Shown here: piece after piece, positions 18,409 to 28,252 of the stretch
Layout: the number at the start of each line of letters is the position of its first letter
Position numbering within the stretch: the first letter of the stretch is position 1
NCBI RefSeq assembly: GCF_020736705.1
Contig: NZ_CP085990.1
Coordinates: forward strand, 1,426,001-1,490,000
DNA length: 64,000 nt
Reading direction: 5' to 3'
Source of the DNA: Psychrobacter sanguinis
Lineage (GTDB): Bacteria; Pseudomonadota; Gammaproteobacteria; Pseudomonadales; Moraxellaceae
Translations under genes and position numbers: made by a program
The notes under the pieces: model-generated
The model's input: the letters and a program-made list of their open reading frames with translations, nothing else
Told to the model about the DNA's origin: nothing
Database searches by the model: none

Positions 18409-20226
18409 ATGACTACTCAAGCTCTACCCAAACGCAGCGATGTCCCGACGCATTTAACCTGGGACATGACCGCGCTTTACGCAAAACCAGAAGATTTCTA
18501 CGCAGATTTAGAGCAAGCCGCTGAGCTTGCTAATGAATTAACTTCGGATTCAATGCTCAACTTAACCGATGGGGCCAGTATCGTGCGTCTGCTACAGACT
18601 TATGAGGCCTATTTAACTATTTTATCCAAAGCTGATACTTATGCTGGCGCGCAAAGTGCAGTGGATATGAGTGATAGTGAGCTACAAATCAGAGCAAGAG
18701 ATTTTGAGTCACAAGTCGCCAAATTAAACAGCCAAACTGCCATTGTGGAGCAGACCCTAAAGCAGGCCGATGAAGCACTGATTAAGCAAGCGATGACTGA
18801 TAACGACAAATATCGTCCGTTTTTATCAGACTTACTGGCACAAAAGCCCTATACCTTGAGTTTAGACTTAGAATCTGCACTTATCTCTTTGTCCCCAGTA
18901 CTTGACCTGCCGTATCAAAACTATGAACAGTGCAAACTGGCCGATATGACTTTTCCAGACTTTGAGGTCAATGGGCAGACTTATCCTTTGAGTTTTTCGA
19001 CTTTTGAAAATGAATATGAAACGGCGGTCGATACCGAGTTTCGTCGTCAAGCCTTTAAAGCGTTCTCAAAGCGACTGCGTGAGTCTCAGCACACTATTGC
19101 CAGCAACTATTTGACTCAAGTCAAAAAAGAAAAAATTATCGCTGATATGCGGGGCTATGACTCAGTATTTGATTGTCTTTTACAGGATCAGAAAGTGTCT
19201 CGTGCTATGTATGATAAGCATATTGACACCATCATGACTCATTTAGCACCACCCATGCGCCGTTATATTAATCTGCTTAAAAAAGTAAACGGTATCGATA
19301 AGATGACTTTTGCTGACCTCAAAGTACCCTTAGATGCTAGCTTTGTGGCAAAGGTAAGCATTGATGAGGCAAAAATATATTGTGTAGAAGCGTTATCGCT
19401 ATTAGGCACAGATTATACCGATATGGTACAGCGCTCTTTTGATGAGCGTTGGTATGACTTTGCCCAAAATAAAGGTAAGAGCACTGGCGGTTTTTGTGCG
19501 TCACCTTATGGCGAACACTCCTATGTGCTGATGTCGTGGACTCACAATTTAGGCGATGTATTTACCTTGATTCACGAAATAGGTCATGCCGGACATTTTT
19601 ATAACGCCGGTCAGTATCAGAACTACTTAAGCTATGAGCCTTCATTATATTTTATCGAAGCGCCCTCAACCTGTAATGAGCTGTTATTGGGTCATCATTT
19701 ATTACAGAAAAACACTGACGACAAAGCGTTTCAGCGTTACGTGGTTTCCTCCTTATTGTCGAACACCTACTATCATAATTTCGTTACGCACTATCTTGAA
19801 GCTCACTTCCAACGTGAAGTGTATCGTGCGGTAGATGCTAGCAAAAATCTAAGCACTGAAGATTTGCACGACATGATGAAAGCGACCTTACAACAGTTTT
19901 GGGGTGAAGCGGTAGAGATTGACGACGATGCTGCGCTGACTTGGATGCGTCAGCCACATTATTATTTTGGCTTATACTCTTACACTTATAGTGCAGGTCT
20001 GAGCGTTGCCACCCAGTTGTTTAAAAAGCTGCGTCAAGGTGAAGAAGTTATCGACGATTGGTTAGCGGTATTGCGAGCCGGCGGGTCAAAAAGTCCGAGC
20101 GAACTTGCTAAGATGATTGATGTTGATATTACTGATAATGGTACTTTAATTGATACTATTGATTTTATTGGTAAGCTTGTTGATCAAGCTTGTGAGCTGA
20201 CCGAAGCGCTATCAGAAGACAGTTAG
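18409..20226 (+). CDS. pepF: Oligoendopeptidase F-type metallopeptidase (M3B)
   Basis: A 605-residue zinc metallopeptidase of the M3B (PepF) family, cleaving medium-sized peptides in the cytoplasm. The zinc motif is HEIGHAGH, with His389, Glu390 and His393; the third ligand, a Glu, is expected in the downstream SLYFIEAPSTCNELLLGHHL segment. The N-terminal helical domain is present from DVPTHLTWDMTALYAKPEDF. Length is normal. AAAGGACC precedes the ATG. No signal peptide. It appears to be a single gene; a hairpin that could stop the convergent gltS transcript lies downstream. Confidence 0.93.
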   Translation: MTTQALPKRSDVPTHLTWDMTALYAKPEDFYADLEQAAELANELTSDSMLNLTDGASIVRLLQTYEAYLTILSKADTYAGAQSAVDMSDSELQIRARDFESQVAKLNSQTAIVEQTLKQADEALIKQAMTDNDKYRPFLSDLLAQKPYTLSLDLESALISLSPVLDLPYQNYEQCKLADMTFPDFEVNGQTYPLSFSTFENEYETAVDTEFRRQAFKAFSKRLRESQHTIASNYLTQVKKEKIIADMRGYDSVFDCLLQDQKVSRAMYDKHIDTIMTHLAPPMRRYINLLKKVNGIDKMTFADLKVPLDASFVAKVSIDEAKIYCVEALSLLGTDYTDMVQRSFDERWYDFAQNKGKSTGGFCASPYGEHSYVLMSWTHNLGDVFTLIHEIGHAGHFYNAGQYQNYLSYEPSLYFIEAPSTCNELLLGHHLLQKNTDDKAFQRYVVSSLLSNTYYHNFVTHYLEAHFQREVYRAVDASKNLSTEDLHDMMKATLQQFWGEAVEIDDDAALTWMRQPHYYFGLYSYTYSAGLSVATQLFKKLRQGEEVIDDWLAVLRAGGSKSPSELAKMIDVDITDNGTLIDTIDFIGKLVDQACELTEALSEDS

Positions 20227-20373
20227 TACGAGACAATCAGTCCAAAGCAGTCGACCTAGCAAAGAAGATGGTGCGGACGAACGAATCAGCTAAAATGCAG
20301 TGTCTAAACTAACCGCTTTTAAAACAACAGAGTCTAAAATAACCTTATCTAAAAAAACCGTAGCTAAAACGAT

Positions 20374-20407
20374 AAAGGGCTGAGTTACACCGCGTAACCT
20401 AGCCCTT
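20374..20407 (-). terminator. Terminator between pepF and gltS
   Basis: AAGGGCTGAGTTAC pairs imperfectly with GTAACCTAGCCCTT around a 5-nt loop. On the minus strand it is followed by TTATCGTTTT, a weak T-run, about 45 nt after the gltS stop. The bases before it (20300-20370) contain repeated TCTAAAATAACC-like units. Confidence 0.55.
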
Positions 20408-20450
20408 CGTCTTGTTTATATTACAATTTTGCTTTAAGTCATCGGCTCAA

Positions 20451-21725
20451 TTACATAAAAGGTAACTTAATGAAAATCTGTAATACAGTGGCGTTAATGA
20501 TATCAACGAAGAAGGCACCTACCATAGGTACAATCAAAAATGCTTTTGGTGAAGCCAAGTAGCGATCGGTTACCGCTTGCATATTGGCAATAGCAGTCGG
20601 CGTAGCGCCCATACCAAAGCCACAATGACCTGCAGACAGTACCGCAGCATCATAGTTTTTACCCATTACTCTAAAGGTAACAAAGTAAACATAGGCAATC
20701 ATCACCAGAGTTTGTACCACCAAAATAATAAGTACAGGACCTGCTAAGTCGGTTAATTCCCATAGCTTTAGAGACAGTAGCGCCATGGCTAAGAATAGAC
20801 TTAAAGAAGCGTTACCAAACACATCAATGGCACGGTCGAACATGTGGAAGTCAAACACGATGGTCAATACGTTACGGATAATCACACCGCCTGCCAGTGC
20901 CCAAACGAAGGTAGGAAGATCAAACCAAGTCCCTTTTCCTAATACAGTCATTGCATCTGCAAAAGCGAGAGCGGCAGCAAATAAAGCCAATGACTCGATG
21001 GTAGAGGACGCGGTAATAAGACGAATATTATCAGGCTTCTCAAAGATTTCTTTGTTTCTATGAACGTCTTCTTCGCTGTGTTTGGTGCTGTACAATGATT
21101 GCTTACCGGCCAATCTTTCGGTTTCACTGGGGTTAGGGTTGGCAGCGGCAGGTTTGACCCCCAGTTGGTTGATGAGTCGGCGAGCAACCGGACCACCGAT
21201 AACACCCCCTGCTACCAGACCATAAGTGGCTACGGCAATCCCTAACGTGGTGGCACCGACGACGCCATATTGCTGTTCTAAGGTGATACCCCATGCACCA
21301 GCAGTACCATGTCCACCGGTTAATGCAATAGAACCGGTCACCAGACCTAATAAGGGGTCAAGACCAAGCAAGGCGGCCATAGAGACCCCGACAATATCTT
21401 GAATCACGATAAAAGCAGAAACCACAACAGTGAAAATCAATAATGGCGTACCGCCTGCTTTTAAGCGGCCAAAGTCAGCACTCAAGCCAATAGAGGCAAA
21501 GAACATCAGCATACAGGCTGTTTGTAGCTCTTGCTGAAAATTGAAACTATATCCCCAAATAAAGTTAAGCGCATACACCACCACTGCAGCAAGTAGACCA
21601 CCAGCGACAGGTTCTGGGATATTAAAATCTTCTAAGAATTTAATTTTTTTCACCAAAAAACGGCCCAATAAAAGGACCAAGGTGGCTAATATCATCGTAT
21701 AGTAGCCATTTAAAGTAACTTCCAT
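20451..21725 (-). CDS. gltS: Sodium/glutamate symporter GltS
   Basis: A 424-residue inner-membrane sodium-coupled glutamate transporter with about ten membrane segments. Family signatures are FNIPEPVAGGLLAAVVVYAL, the reentrant-loop motif GSIALTGGHGTAGAWG in the first half and GHCGFGMGATPTAIANM in the second half, which mark the inverted repeats of GltS. A hydrophilic cytoplasmic loop spans about residues 185-230. The length is a little above the E. coli protein (401). AAGGAA precedes the ATG on the minus strand. No neighbour suggests an operon. Confidence 0.95.
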   Translation of the reverse strand: MEVTLNGYYTMILATLVLLLGRFLVKKIKFLEDFNIPEPVAGGLLAAVVVYALNFIWGYSFNFQQELQTACMLMFFASIGLSADFGRLKAGGTPLLIFTVVVSAFIVIQDIVGVSMAALLGLDPLLGLVTGSIALTGGHGTAGAWGITLEQQYGVVGATTLGIAVATYGLVAGGVIGGPVARRLINQLGVKPAAANPNPSETERLAGKQSLYSTKHSEEDVHRNKEIFEKPDNIRLITASSTIESLALFAAALAFADAMTVLGKGTWFDLPTFVWALAGGVIIRNVLTIVFDFHMFDRAIDVFGNASLSLFLAMALLSLKLWELTDLAGPVLIILVVQTLVMIAYVYFVTFRVMGKNYDAAVLSAGHCGFGMGATPTAIANMQAVTDRYLASPKAFLIVPMVGAFFVDIINATVLQIFIKLPFM

Positions 21726-22195
21726 AGAGATTCCTTTTTTTTTAAAATAAACCTACCTATGCCTTAAAAAAGCCATGGCCAACTTGGTAACGTGCGTAGG
21801 TTTATTAAGAGTCATGTGCCAAAAAATGGCTAATATTTGATTGTTTTAATCAATAGAGTGTTTTGTCAGGTGAATATAAGCTGTCTATTCGACGTGACAA
21901 TAAAACTGTAGTAAATAATAAATAAGACACACAAATCATCGGGCATGAGCCTTCGATGACTGTGTTGGGTGTTTGCTATAAAGAACAGGGGTTGCTATGA
22001 AACCCCAGTAGAAATGTTATAACTGACGCAAGCAAACGTTATAGCCTAGGATAAGAGTTATCCGGCTATTAAATATGACGTTCAACGGAAGTGTGGTCTA
22101 AACAATAAAATTTGTTAGCCACGGGCGTGTGCTGGGCTATTCTATACGATGATGACTATTTTTTAAATGCTGAAAAACCCAGTATTCAAAATTGT
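21726..22195. other. Spacer between gltS and the ZIP-like gene
   Basis: 470 nt of non-coding AT-rich sequence containing the gltS promoter region and the 3' flank of the ZIP-like gene. I find no clear hairpin terminator, no coding frame and no repeat that stands out. Confidence 0.4.
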
Positions 22196-22894
22196 TTAGC
22201 CACCAAGCTGATTTAGACCCAGTGCCAATACCAGACCAACCGCCGTACTAATTCCTGACCATAAGTTGCTTTTTCTGAAGGCTTCAGGAAATAGCTCGGT
22301 TGCTAATGAGGCGATAACTGCACCAGCGGCAAACGAGTCAATCAAGCTAAGTTTTGCTTTGGGCACATCACTTAATAATAAATTACCTGCCAATGCTGCA
22401 ATTGATAGTAATACGGCAGCCCCAATCCAGGTCCACATAATATTTTTGGTATTGCTGCCTTTGTCTTTCATTTGCTTAGCGCCACCGGCTGCTTCAGGGA
22501 GGTTTGACAGTAGAATCGACCCTGCAAGAGCAGCAGCTTGCATCACATTGCCTGAAATTAAAGACACCCCAAGGGCTAAGTTCTCTGGTACGCCATCTAA
22601 GGTGACTGCCGCGAGAAGCCCCATACCGCCTTTATCTTTAAATTTAGTATCAATCCAATAATCAACACTGGTAAATACTATGGCGCCTAGCAAGGTAAAT
22701 GCTGCTACAGGCCAAAGACCAGATTCGCCCACAGCCGGCTGTAGCATCTCTAAAGCCACTGATAACATCAACGCACCACCTGCCAGTGCCAGCAGGTTGC
22801 CTTGAACCCAACCGGGGAAGTTGCCTTTAGCCCCCCATAAGGCACCCACAATTAGAGCGCCAGAAACCACCAAAATTACTATAAATACCATCAT
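22196..22894 (-). CDS. ZIP-family metal transporter-like protein
   Basis: A 232-residue membrane protein with seven or eight hydrophobic segments, related to ZIP (COG0428) divalent metal importers. The key helices carry the family-type metal motifs VTLDGVPENLALGVSL and SNLPEAAGGAKQ, and a Glu in helix VALEML. It is shorter than typical ZIPs and lacks a His-rich loop, so the transported ion is uncertain. The start is MMVFIVILVV, with AAGGG about 11 nt upstream. An IS4-family element is inserted 31 nt before the start codon, within the leader or promoter, in the same direction. Confidence 0.8.
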   Translation of the reverse strand: MMVFIVILVVSGALIVGALWGAKGNFPGWVQGNLLALAGGALMLSVALEMLQPAVGESGLWPVAAFTLLGAIVFTSVDYWIDTKFKDKGGMGLLAAVTLDGVPENLALGVSLISGNVMQAAALAGSILLSNLPEAAGGAKQMKDKGSNTKNIMWTWIGAAVLLSIAALAGNLLLSDVPKAKLSLIDSFAAGAVIASLATELFPEAFRKSNLWSGISTAVGLVLALGLNQLGG

Positions 22895-22925
22895 TTCTCT
22901 ATTGCCCTTATTTATTAGCCCTAAT

Positions 22926-24108
22926 CTCTGTACACGACAAAAATGCTCAAAGTCTCAAAGGTCGTGGACTAGGAGACAAATAACTTATTAGAACCTCAAA
23001 CACACGCCGATTGCCAGCAAAGAAATACTCACGCAAACCATCAATCAAAACATCCAAACCAATAGCAAACAAACTTTGCTGAGGTCGACCATGTTTCTTA
23101 AGCTTTCGTCTTTTAGGGTGCTGCTGTACAGTTTTAATCCCAATGCGATATGACCAACAAAATGCTAGCGCACAAACCGCCACTAACTTACTTACCCGAT
23201 CCAACTGTGTAAGATGCGTATCTTCAAGATTAAACCCTCGTCCTTTAAAACAAGAAAACAAGGTTTCAATCTCCCAGCGTCTGCTATAAAGAGCCATAGC
23301 ATCCGTATGATCTAAATTGTTGGTCGCTATGATGACATAATCGTTGTCAGTATCACGCTTTGCAAATAGACGAACTTTAACGCCATATACGGGAACAGCT
23401 CTGGCTAACATAAACGTTTCATGAGGGGATAGATGACGTAACAATGTCTTTATTTGTACCAATTTACCCTGATGATTGGCTACTAGGGTGTTGTGTTTGA
23501 TGCGAATGCAAAACTTTATTTGCTCTTTATTTAGCCATTGAAACCACTCTTTGCCAACAAACTCTCTATCGGCTAATACATACTGTATTTTGTCTGCGCC
23601 AAAGGTGTTGATGAACGTTTGTATGAGCTCACATCTCTCATTACTATTGCTGTTACCTTTTTTATCAAGTAGTGTCCAGTATAAGGGAATAGCGATTCCT
23701 TGATGAACAACGCTGAGCAAAAAGATGTTAATGTTCTTTTTACCCCATTTCCAGTTGGTTCTGTCTATGCTGATGATGACTTCGTCTAAGTCAAAGAGTT
23801 GATAGATGAATTTGGCTAACTGGTCTTGGTCTATGTCAACTTGTGCAAAGAAGCGTTGTAGCCGTCTGTAATTACTGTTTGTCCTACCTTTGACAAATCC
23901 TCTTGCTATTTGTTTGAGGTTACTACTTTGTACTTGTATTATCGCTAGAGTAATTAAGCCTAAACACGTCAATCTTGCCTTGTTCATGGTTAGGTTTTGC
24001 GATAATATATTTATGAGCTGATTAAGGTTTGGCATAGTGTGGTTCGTAAGAAAAATTACTATTATGCCTTGTCCTTAGTCAGCTTTTTTGTTTTTGTCGT
24101 GTACAGAG
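22926..24108 (-). mobile_element. Complete IS4-family element with 9-bp target duplication
   Basis: The element is 1183 bp. The terminal inverted repeats are CTCTGTACACGACAAAAA at 22926-22943 and its exact complement at 24091-24108. It is flanked by the 9-bp direct repeat AGCCCTAAT (22917-22925 and 24109-24117). The transposase is intact. It is inserted just upstream of the ZIP-like gene with the transposase pointing toward it. A divergent copy lies at 38012-39202. Confidence 0.96.
22947..24035 (-). CDS. IS4-family transposase
   Basis: A 362-residue DDE transposase. First Asp in IISIDRTNWKWGKKN, second in YVLADREFVGKEW, and the glutamate in the family-typical YSRRWEIETLFSCFKGRGFN (Y-(2)-R-(3)-E-(6)-K signature of IS4). 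The N-terminal part MPNLNQLINILSQNLTMNKA is a helical DNA-binding region. It appears full length and uninterrupted. Together with perfect inverted repeats this predicts an active element. Confidence 0.95.
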   Translation of the reverse strand: MPNLNQLINILSQNLTMNKARLTCLGLITLAIIQVQSSNLKQIARGFVKGRTNSNYRRLQRFFAQVDIDQDQLAKFIYQLFDLDEVIISIDRTNWKWGKKNINIFLLSVVHQGIAIPLYWTLLDKKGNSNSNERCELIQTFINTFGADKIQYVLADREFVGKEWFQWLNKEQIKFCIRIKHNTLVANHQGKLVQIKTLLRHLSPHETFMLARAVPVYGVKVRLFAKRDTDNDYVIIATNNLDHTDAMALYSRRWEIETLFSCFKGRGFNLEDTHLTQLDRVSKLVAVCALAFCWSYRIGIKTVQQHPKRRKLKKHGRPQQSLFAIGLDVLIDGLREYFFAGNRRVFEVLISYLSPSPRPLRL

Positions 24109-24117
24109 AGCCCTAAT

Positions 24118-24430
24118 ATATTAAAATTGAGTGGTTTAATCTTGAGCGACGACCGTTTAATGACCAAAACTAAATGACGAAAATAAAAATCAAAGAGTGC
24201 AAACTCTATGGCGTTTAACAGCAGTGAAATTAAAAACTTTATACCAACAATGCTTTAGTACGTTTAATAGCGTCTCAGACATTTACTGTGATAACCATAG
24301 CGGGCACGATTGTATTGGCGGCGACCTTATTGCGAACGTAGAATAACAAAAGAAAAATTAATTTCAGTTTATAGCCGGTATTTTTTAGTGAAAGTTTGTA
24401 ATAGTTGTCCCTGCTATAAAGCTAGCTAAT
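24118..24430. other. Former upstream region of the ZIP-like gene
   Basis: About 310 nt of AT-rich sequence between the IS4 target duplication and the proA terminator. Before the insertion this would have been the promoter region of the ZIP-like gene. I see no clear metal-regulator box and no coding frame. Confidence 0.35.
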
Positions 24431-24461
24431 ATAAAAAAACGCCAGCTAGTGCTGACGTTTT
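24431..24461 (-). terminator. proA terminator
   Basis: On the minus strand AAACGTCAGC pairs with GCTGGCGTTT around ACTA, followed by TTTTAT. It lies about 100 nt beyond the proA stop codon. Confidence 0.8.
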
Positions 24462-24558
24462 AGGTATAAATTGGCTACTGTAAGCTGAATAACTCCAATA
24501 TCTGCGAAGTGATATTTACAATCTTCTATAGAGTTAGTATCTACAAAGAACTATAAAA

Positions 24559-25857
24559 TTAGCTGCGCACTTCACCGTGGCCATAAACGATCCATTTCTG
24601 TGACGTTAGACCATGTAGACCGACAGGGCCACGAGCATGAATTTTATCGGTTGAAATGCCAATTTCAGCACCAAGACCATATTCGAAGCCATCTGCAAAG
24701 CGGCTAGACGCATTAATCATAACGCTTGAGGAATCCACTTCACGGATAAAGCGTTGAGACTTAGTATAGTTATCGGTAATAATGACATCAGTGTGATGGC
24801 TACCATGCGTATTAATATGTGCGATAGCAGCATCCATACCGTCAATAACTTTGACCGCTAGAATAGGAGCTAGATATTCGGTATCCCAATCTTCATCATT
24901 GGCATCACTTAAATGACCTGAGAGCTTAGCGTTGTCTTTTAAAATGGCTTTGGCTTCAGCATCTACGCGCAGCTGCATGGCATCATCAGCCTCAATGATA
25001 GCTTCAGCAATTTTTGGTAATAAGCTGTCAGCCACTGCTTTATCAACGAGTAATGTCTCCATGGTATTACAAGTACCATAACGATGCGTTTTAGCATTGA
25101 CGCTGACGTTGACAGCGATTTCAGGATCAGCATCGCTGTCAATAAAGGTATGACAGTTGCCATCTAAATGTTTAATCACTGGCACTTTTGCATCTTTACT
25201 GATGCGTTCAATCAGACCTTTTCCGCCACGCGGTACGATCACATCCACATAATCGGTTAGGGTAATTAGTTCACCCACTGCAGCGCGGTCTGTGGTTTGT
25301 AAAACTTGCACGCCATGCTCAGGCAAACCTGCTTCTTTTAAGCCTTCTAAAATACATTTGGCAATGGCTTGATTTGATTCGAAGGCTTCAGAACCTCCAC
25401 GCAAGATAATCGCATTGCCTGATTTTAGAGCCAATGAAGCCGCCTCTAAGGTGACATTAGGACGAGATTCATAAATCATACCCACCACGCCCAAAGGCAC
25501 ACGCATTTTACCCAACTGAATGCCCGAAGGACGAAAGGTCATGTCTGTGACTTCGCCAATGGGATCAGGTAGCGTTGACACATCTTTTAAGCCTTGTAAC
25601 ATGCCCTCGAAACGTTCATCAGTCAGTTCTAAGCGATCAAGTAGCGCTGCGTCCAAATTATTATTGTGACCATTTTGCATATCAATTTTGTTGGCGGCCA
25701 AGATATCGGATTTAGCCTCCTTTAATTTTTGATGAATGGTTAATAAAGCCTTATTCTTATCACCGGTGTTGGCCGCTGCTAGATGTCGGGAGGCTTGTCT
25801 GGCTTGCTTGCCAACCTGTTGCATGTATTGTTTGATGTCTACTATTTCCTGAGTCAC
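24559..25857 (-). CDS. proA: Gamma-glutamyl phosphate reductase
   Basis: A 432-residue NADPH-dependent reductase of the aldehyde dehydrogenase fold, second step of proline synthesis from glutamate (cytoplasm). The catalytic cysteine is Cys263 in [13 protein letters not shown]. Other landmarks: [46 protein letters not shown], and the C-terminal [20 protein letters not shown]. Length is typical. No proB is adjacent; the gene has its own terminator and a 500-nt upstream spacer. Confidence 0.97.
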   Translation of the reverse strand: MTQEIVDIKQYMQQVGKQARQASRHLAAANTGDKNKALLTIHQKLKEAKSDILAANKIDMQNGHNNNLDAALLDRLELTDERFEGMLQGLKDVSTLPDPIGEVTDMTFRPSGIQLGKMRVPLGVVGMIYESRPNVTLEAASLALKSGNAIILRGGSEAFESNQAIAKCILEGLKEAGLPEHGVQVLQTTDRAAVGELITLTDYVDVIVPRGGKGLIERISKDAKVPVIKHLDGNCHTFIDSDADPEIAVNVSVNAKTHRYGTCNTMETLLVDKAVADSLLPKIAEAIIEADDAMQLRVDAEAKAILKDNAKLSGHLSDANDEDWDTEYLAPILAVKVIDGMDAAIAHINTHGSHHTDVIITDNYTKSQRFIREVDSSSVMINASSRFADGFEYGLGAEIGISTDKIHARGPVGLHGLTSQKWIVYGHGEVRS

Positions 25858-26386
25858 TTATCGTCTCCTAATCTGGGCCTGTTGAACAGCTTCTGGCTTA
25901 TTAACCCTCATTGGCGGTTTATTAAGCCTTATAAAATTTTTACTTGGTCTATAACATAAAGCAGATAAGGCCAATAGTAAAGCTGCCACCCTATAGTATG
26001 TTGCGAGCATTTGTTATTTATATTGTAAGTAAACTTAACGACCGGTCTTTAAAGCTATTGTTTAAAAGCAGAAAAGGTCGGTTGTAATTAAGCATCAAGG
26101 GCCAACAATGCGTCGTCTACACAAATGCTTATAAATTACTACGAAAATTAGCTATTTTATCTATAACGAGGAGAGTAAAGTGATGAATAACGACCTTGGG
26201 CGATATTAAAAAAGGTTCTGATAACGGCTTTGCAATTTAAAGGTTAATTAATAAAATTAATCAATAGAATGTAGGGCTGTTATGATGTTAACACTCCCTG
26301 TAGTTTGGTTTTAATTGATACTTTTAAAAATCGTTAAAGCTAAATGTCATCAATCCCTTTGAATCTTTGTATATATAGGTAATACT
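25858..26386. other. Spacer between proA and the lipoprotein gene
   Basis: AT-rich divergent intergenic region. One notable item: GAGGAGAGTAAAGTG is directly followed by ATG at 26183 and an 8-codon frame (MNNDLGRY, stop at 26207-26209). This is a strong ribosome site for a tiny peptide or a decayed gene start. A pair of GACC/GGTC blocks (26040-26080) is a weak dyad. No RNA family is recognised. Confidence 0.4.
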
Positions 26387-26815
26387 ATGAAAAATTTTAA
26401 AACGTCAGTTATAGCGCCAGTATTAGCAGTTAGTTTATTAGCAATGGGTGTTACTGCTTGTAGCAACTCTGAGAAAACAGATGCTGGTACTCCAGAAGCT
26501 GCAGAATCAACTTCAGTTGATACTCAAGGTGATACTATGGGCACCACTGAAACTGAAACAACAACGACTACAACTGATGCTACCACAGGTGCTGATACAA
26601 CAGCTACTGATCCTGCAGCCACTGGTACTGATACAATGAATCATGAAGCAATGGGCCATGATGCTGCTGGTACTGAAGTAGAAGCTTCTGAAGCTGGTAA
26701 TATCGATGCTGGTACTACAGGTACAGCAACAGCCGATGCCACTGATGCAAGCACTGCTGACAACAGTCAAGTAATGGATGGTACTCAAAAAGAAGAGCAT
26801 GTATCTGGCAACTAA
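26387..26815 (+). CDS. Low-complexity Thr/Ala/Asp-rich lipoprotein
   Basis: A 142-residue predicted lipoprotein. The signal peptide MKNFKTSVIAPVLAVSLLAM leads to a lipobox VTAC with Cys25. The mature part is almost wholly low complexity: Thr, Ala, Asp, Glu and Gly with runs such as TTETETTTTTTDATTGADTT, and a short His/Met segment MNHEAMGHDAAG. No domain is recognisable. Such sequences behave as disordered surface or periplasmic spacers. The repetitive codons (ACT/ACA, GAT, GCT) could allow length variation by slippage. Followed by two hairpins, so it is probably monocistronic. Confidence 0.75.
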   Translation: MKNFKTSVIAPVLAVSLLAMGVTACSNSEKTDAGTPEAAESTSVDTQGDTMGTTETETTTTTTDATTGADTTATDPAATGTDTMNHEAMGHDAAGTEVEASEAGNIDAGTTGTATADATDASTADNSQVMDGTQKEEHVSGN

Positions 26816-26825
26816 TCTGTATTAA

Positions 26826-26853
26826 ATGAGCGTATTATTTAAGCGCTCTTTTA
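26826..26853 (+). terminator. Weak hairpin after the lipoprotein gene
   Basis: GAGCG at 26828 pairs with CGCTC at 26844, followed by TTTTAT. The stem is short. Confidence 0.45.
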
Positions 26854-26902
26854 TGCAAATTTTGAGACATGTTTTAATGCAACTTTTTAAGTTAGCATTA
26901 AT

Positions 26903-26952
26903 CACCCTTTCTACTGCTTTGTTATTTTAAAAGTGGTGGAAAGGGTTTTTTC
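26903..26952 (+). terminator. Strong terminator downstream of the lipoprotein gene
   Basis: ACCCTTTCTACTGCTTT pairs (with G-U pairs) with AAAGTGGTGGAAAGGGT and is followed by TTTTTCG. It is a long stem with about 10 loop bases, about 90 nt after the stop codon. Confidence 0.7.
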
Positions 26953-27269
26953 GTTAAAGCAATCACTATTTATTAACTATTGTCGATGGAATTTATTATG
27001 GCAAGTTATCAAGTCGTTATTGTCTAACTATCAAATGGTCAATAAAAAACGAGTCCATAAAAAGTAGCCCATAAACAATAACCTATAAAAAATTAGTAGT
27101 AACTGCTATCAGTCACTAATAATTGTCAGCTAGAATATGGCAAAAGATTTGCTTATGACTGGGGTTTTAAGAGACAATACGCCTTTTATAATGTTGTGTT
27201 AGTTAAGCGACACCCTTCAACATTATAACCTCCTTTGCTTTCAACTTATTTCGGACACATGCCACTGTT
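26953..27269. other. Spacer upstream of the ABC-transporter ATPase
   Basis: About 315 nt, AT-rich, with short repeated CATAAAAA/CCATAAA-like units (27040-27100) and one copy of TTTTAAGAGA (27165-27174), a motif seen again three times upstream of the first binding-protein gene. No coding frame is evident. Confidence 0.4.
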
Positions 27270-28079
27270 ATGCCACACTTTACTTCAGATCGACCCATTG
27301 CCCTTGATTTGCAAAATATTCATAAAAGCTACGGCTCGCTTGAGGTATTAAAAGGGGTCTCTCTTACTGCCTATGATGGCGACGTTATTTCTATTTTAGG
27401 GTCATCAGGTTCAGGTAAATCAACTTTATTACGTTGTATCAATCTTTTAGAACATCCCAATCAGGGTACTATTACCCTAGGCGGAGAAGCACTTGATTTG
27501 GTACCTGGTAAATCGGGTGAGTTACAAGCCGCTAATAGAGCGCAGCTTGAAAGATTTCGCGCCCGTGTAGGCTTCGTTTTTCAAAACTTCAACTTATGGC
27601 CACATAAGACCATTTTACAAAATATTATTGAAGGTCCTACCCAAGTCTTAAAGATAAGCAAAGACCACGCCATTAGTGAAGCCGAGCAATTATTAAAGAA
27701 AGTTGGGCTGTTGGATAAAAAAGACGCTTATCCGGATAACTTATCGGGCGGACAACGTCAGCGCGTTGCGATTGCCCGTGCTTTGGCAATGAACCCACAG
27801 GTATTATTATTCGATGAGCCGACATCAGCGCTAGATCCAGAGTTGGTCAATGAAGTGTTGGCGGTAATGCGTGATTTGGCGGCTGAAGGCCGTACTATGT
27901 TAATCGTTACCCATGAAATGCGTTTTGCCCGTGATGTGTCATCACAGGTGGTATTTTTGCATCAAGGCCGCATTGAAGAGGCGGGTACGCCAGAGCAAAT
28001 ATTCGATAACCCAACCTCGGTACGCGTGCGTGAGTTTATGGCATCACATCGTGCAGATGCCAATAAGATTGCGTTGTAA
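27270..28079 (+). CDS. Polar amino-acid ABC transporter ATP-binding protein
   Basis: A 269-residue ABC ATPase of the HisP/ArtP/GlnQ group that energises import of polar amino acids. Walker A is GSSGSGKST, the signature is [15 protein letters not shown], and Walker B is [14 protein letters not shown], followed by the H-loop histidine in IVTHEM. The extra segment about residues 74-95 ([20 protein letters not shown]) is typical of HisP/AotP relatives rather than GlnQ, suggesting basic amino acids such as arginine, lysine or histidine. It is the first gene of the transport cluster but is cut off from the binding proteins by its own terminator at 28221. Confidence 0.92.
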   Translation: MPHFTSDRPIALDLQNIHKSYGSLEVLKGVSLTAYDGDVISILGSSGSGKSTLLRCINLLEHPNQGTITLGGEALDLVPGKSGELQAANRAQLERFRARVGFVFQNFNLWPHKTILQNIIEGPTQVLKISKDHAISEAEQLLKKVGLLDKKDAYPDNLSGGQRQRVAIARALAMNPQVLLFDEPTSALDPELVNEVLAVMRDLAAEGRTMLIVTHEMRFARDVSSQVVFLHQGRIEEAGTPEQIFDNPTSVRVREFMASHRADANKIAL

Positions 28080-28220
28080 GCTAAGCGGTTTAAGCTAGGC
28101 TATTAACAATAATAAGGCTAAGCAGTTCAGAAAACTCTTAAATGCATCCTTTAATAGACCCTGCTAAGAAAGCCATAAAAAGTTATTGGCGAAAGCCATA
28201 AAAATTATTATCGTCATTAT

Positions 28221-28252
28221 AGAGTGGGTATCAGTTGATACTCACTCTTTTT
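28221..28252 (+). terminator. Terminator behind the ABC ATPase gene
   Basis: AGAGTGGGTATC (28221-28232) pairs with GATACTCACTCT (28237-28248) around a 4-nt loop, followed by TTTT. It separates the ATPase transcript from the binding-protein genes. Confidence 0.8.

Noticed and set aside
16363..24117. Composite transposon formed by the IS1 and IS4 elements
   Set aside because: Each element has its own exact target duplication and they belong to different families, so they inserted independently.
26448..26800. Leu/Gln-rich or Cys/Ser-rich frames overlapping the Thr-rich lipoprotein gene
   Set aside because: They arise from reading the repetitive Thr/Ala/Asp codons in other frames or on the opposite strand.
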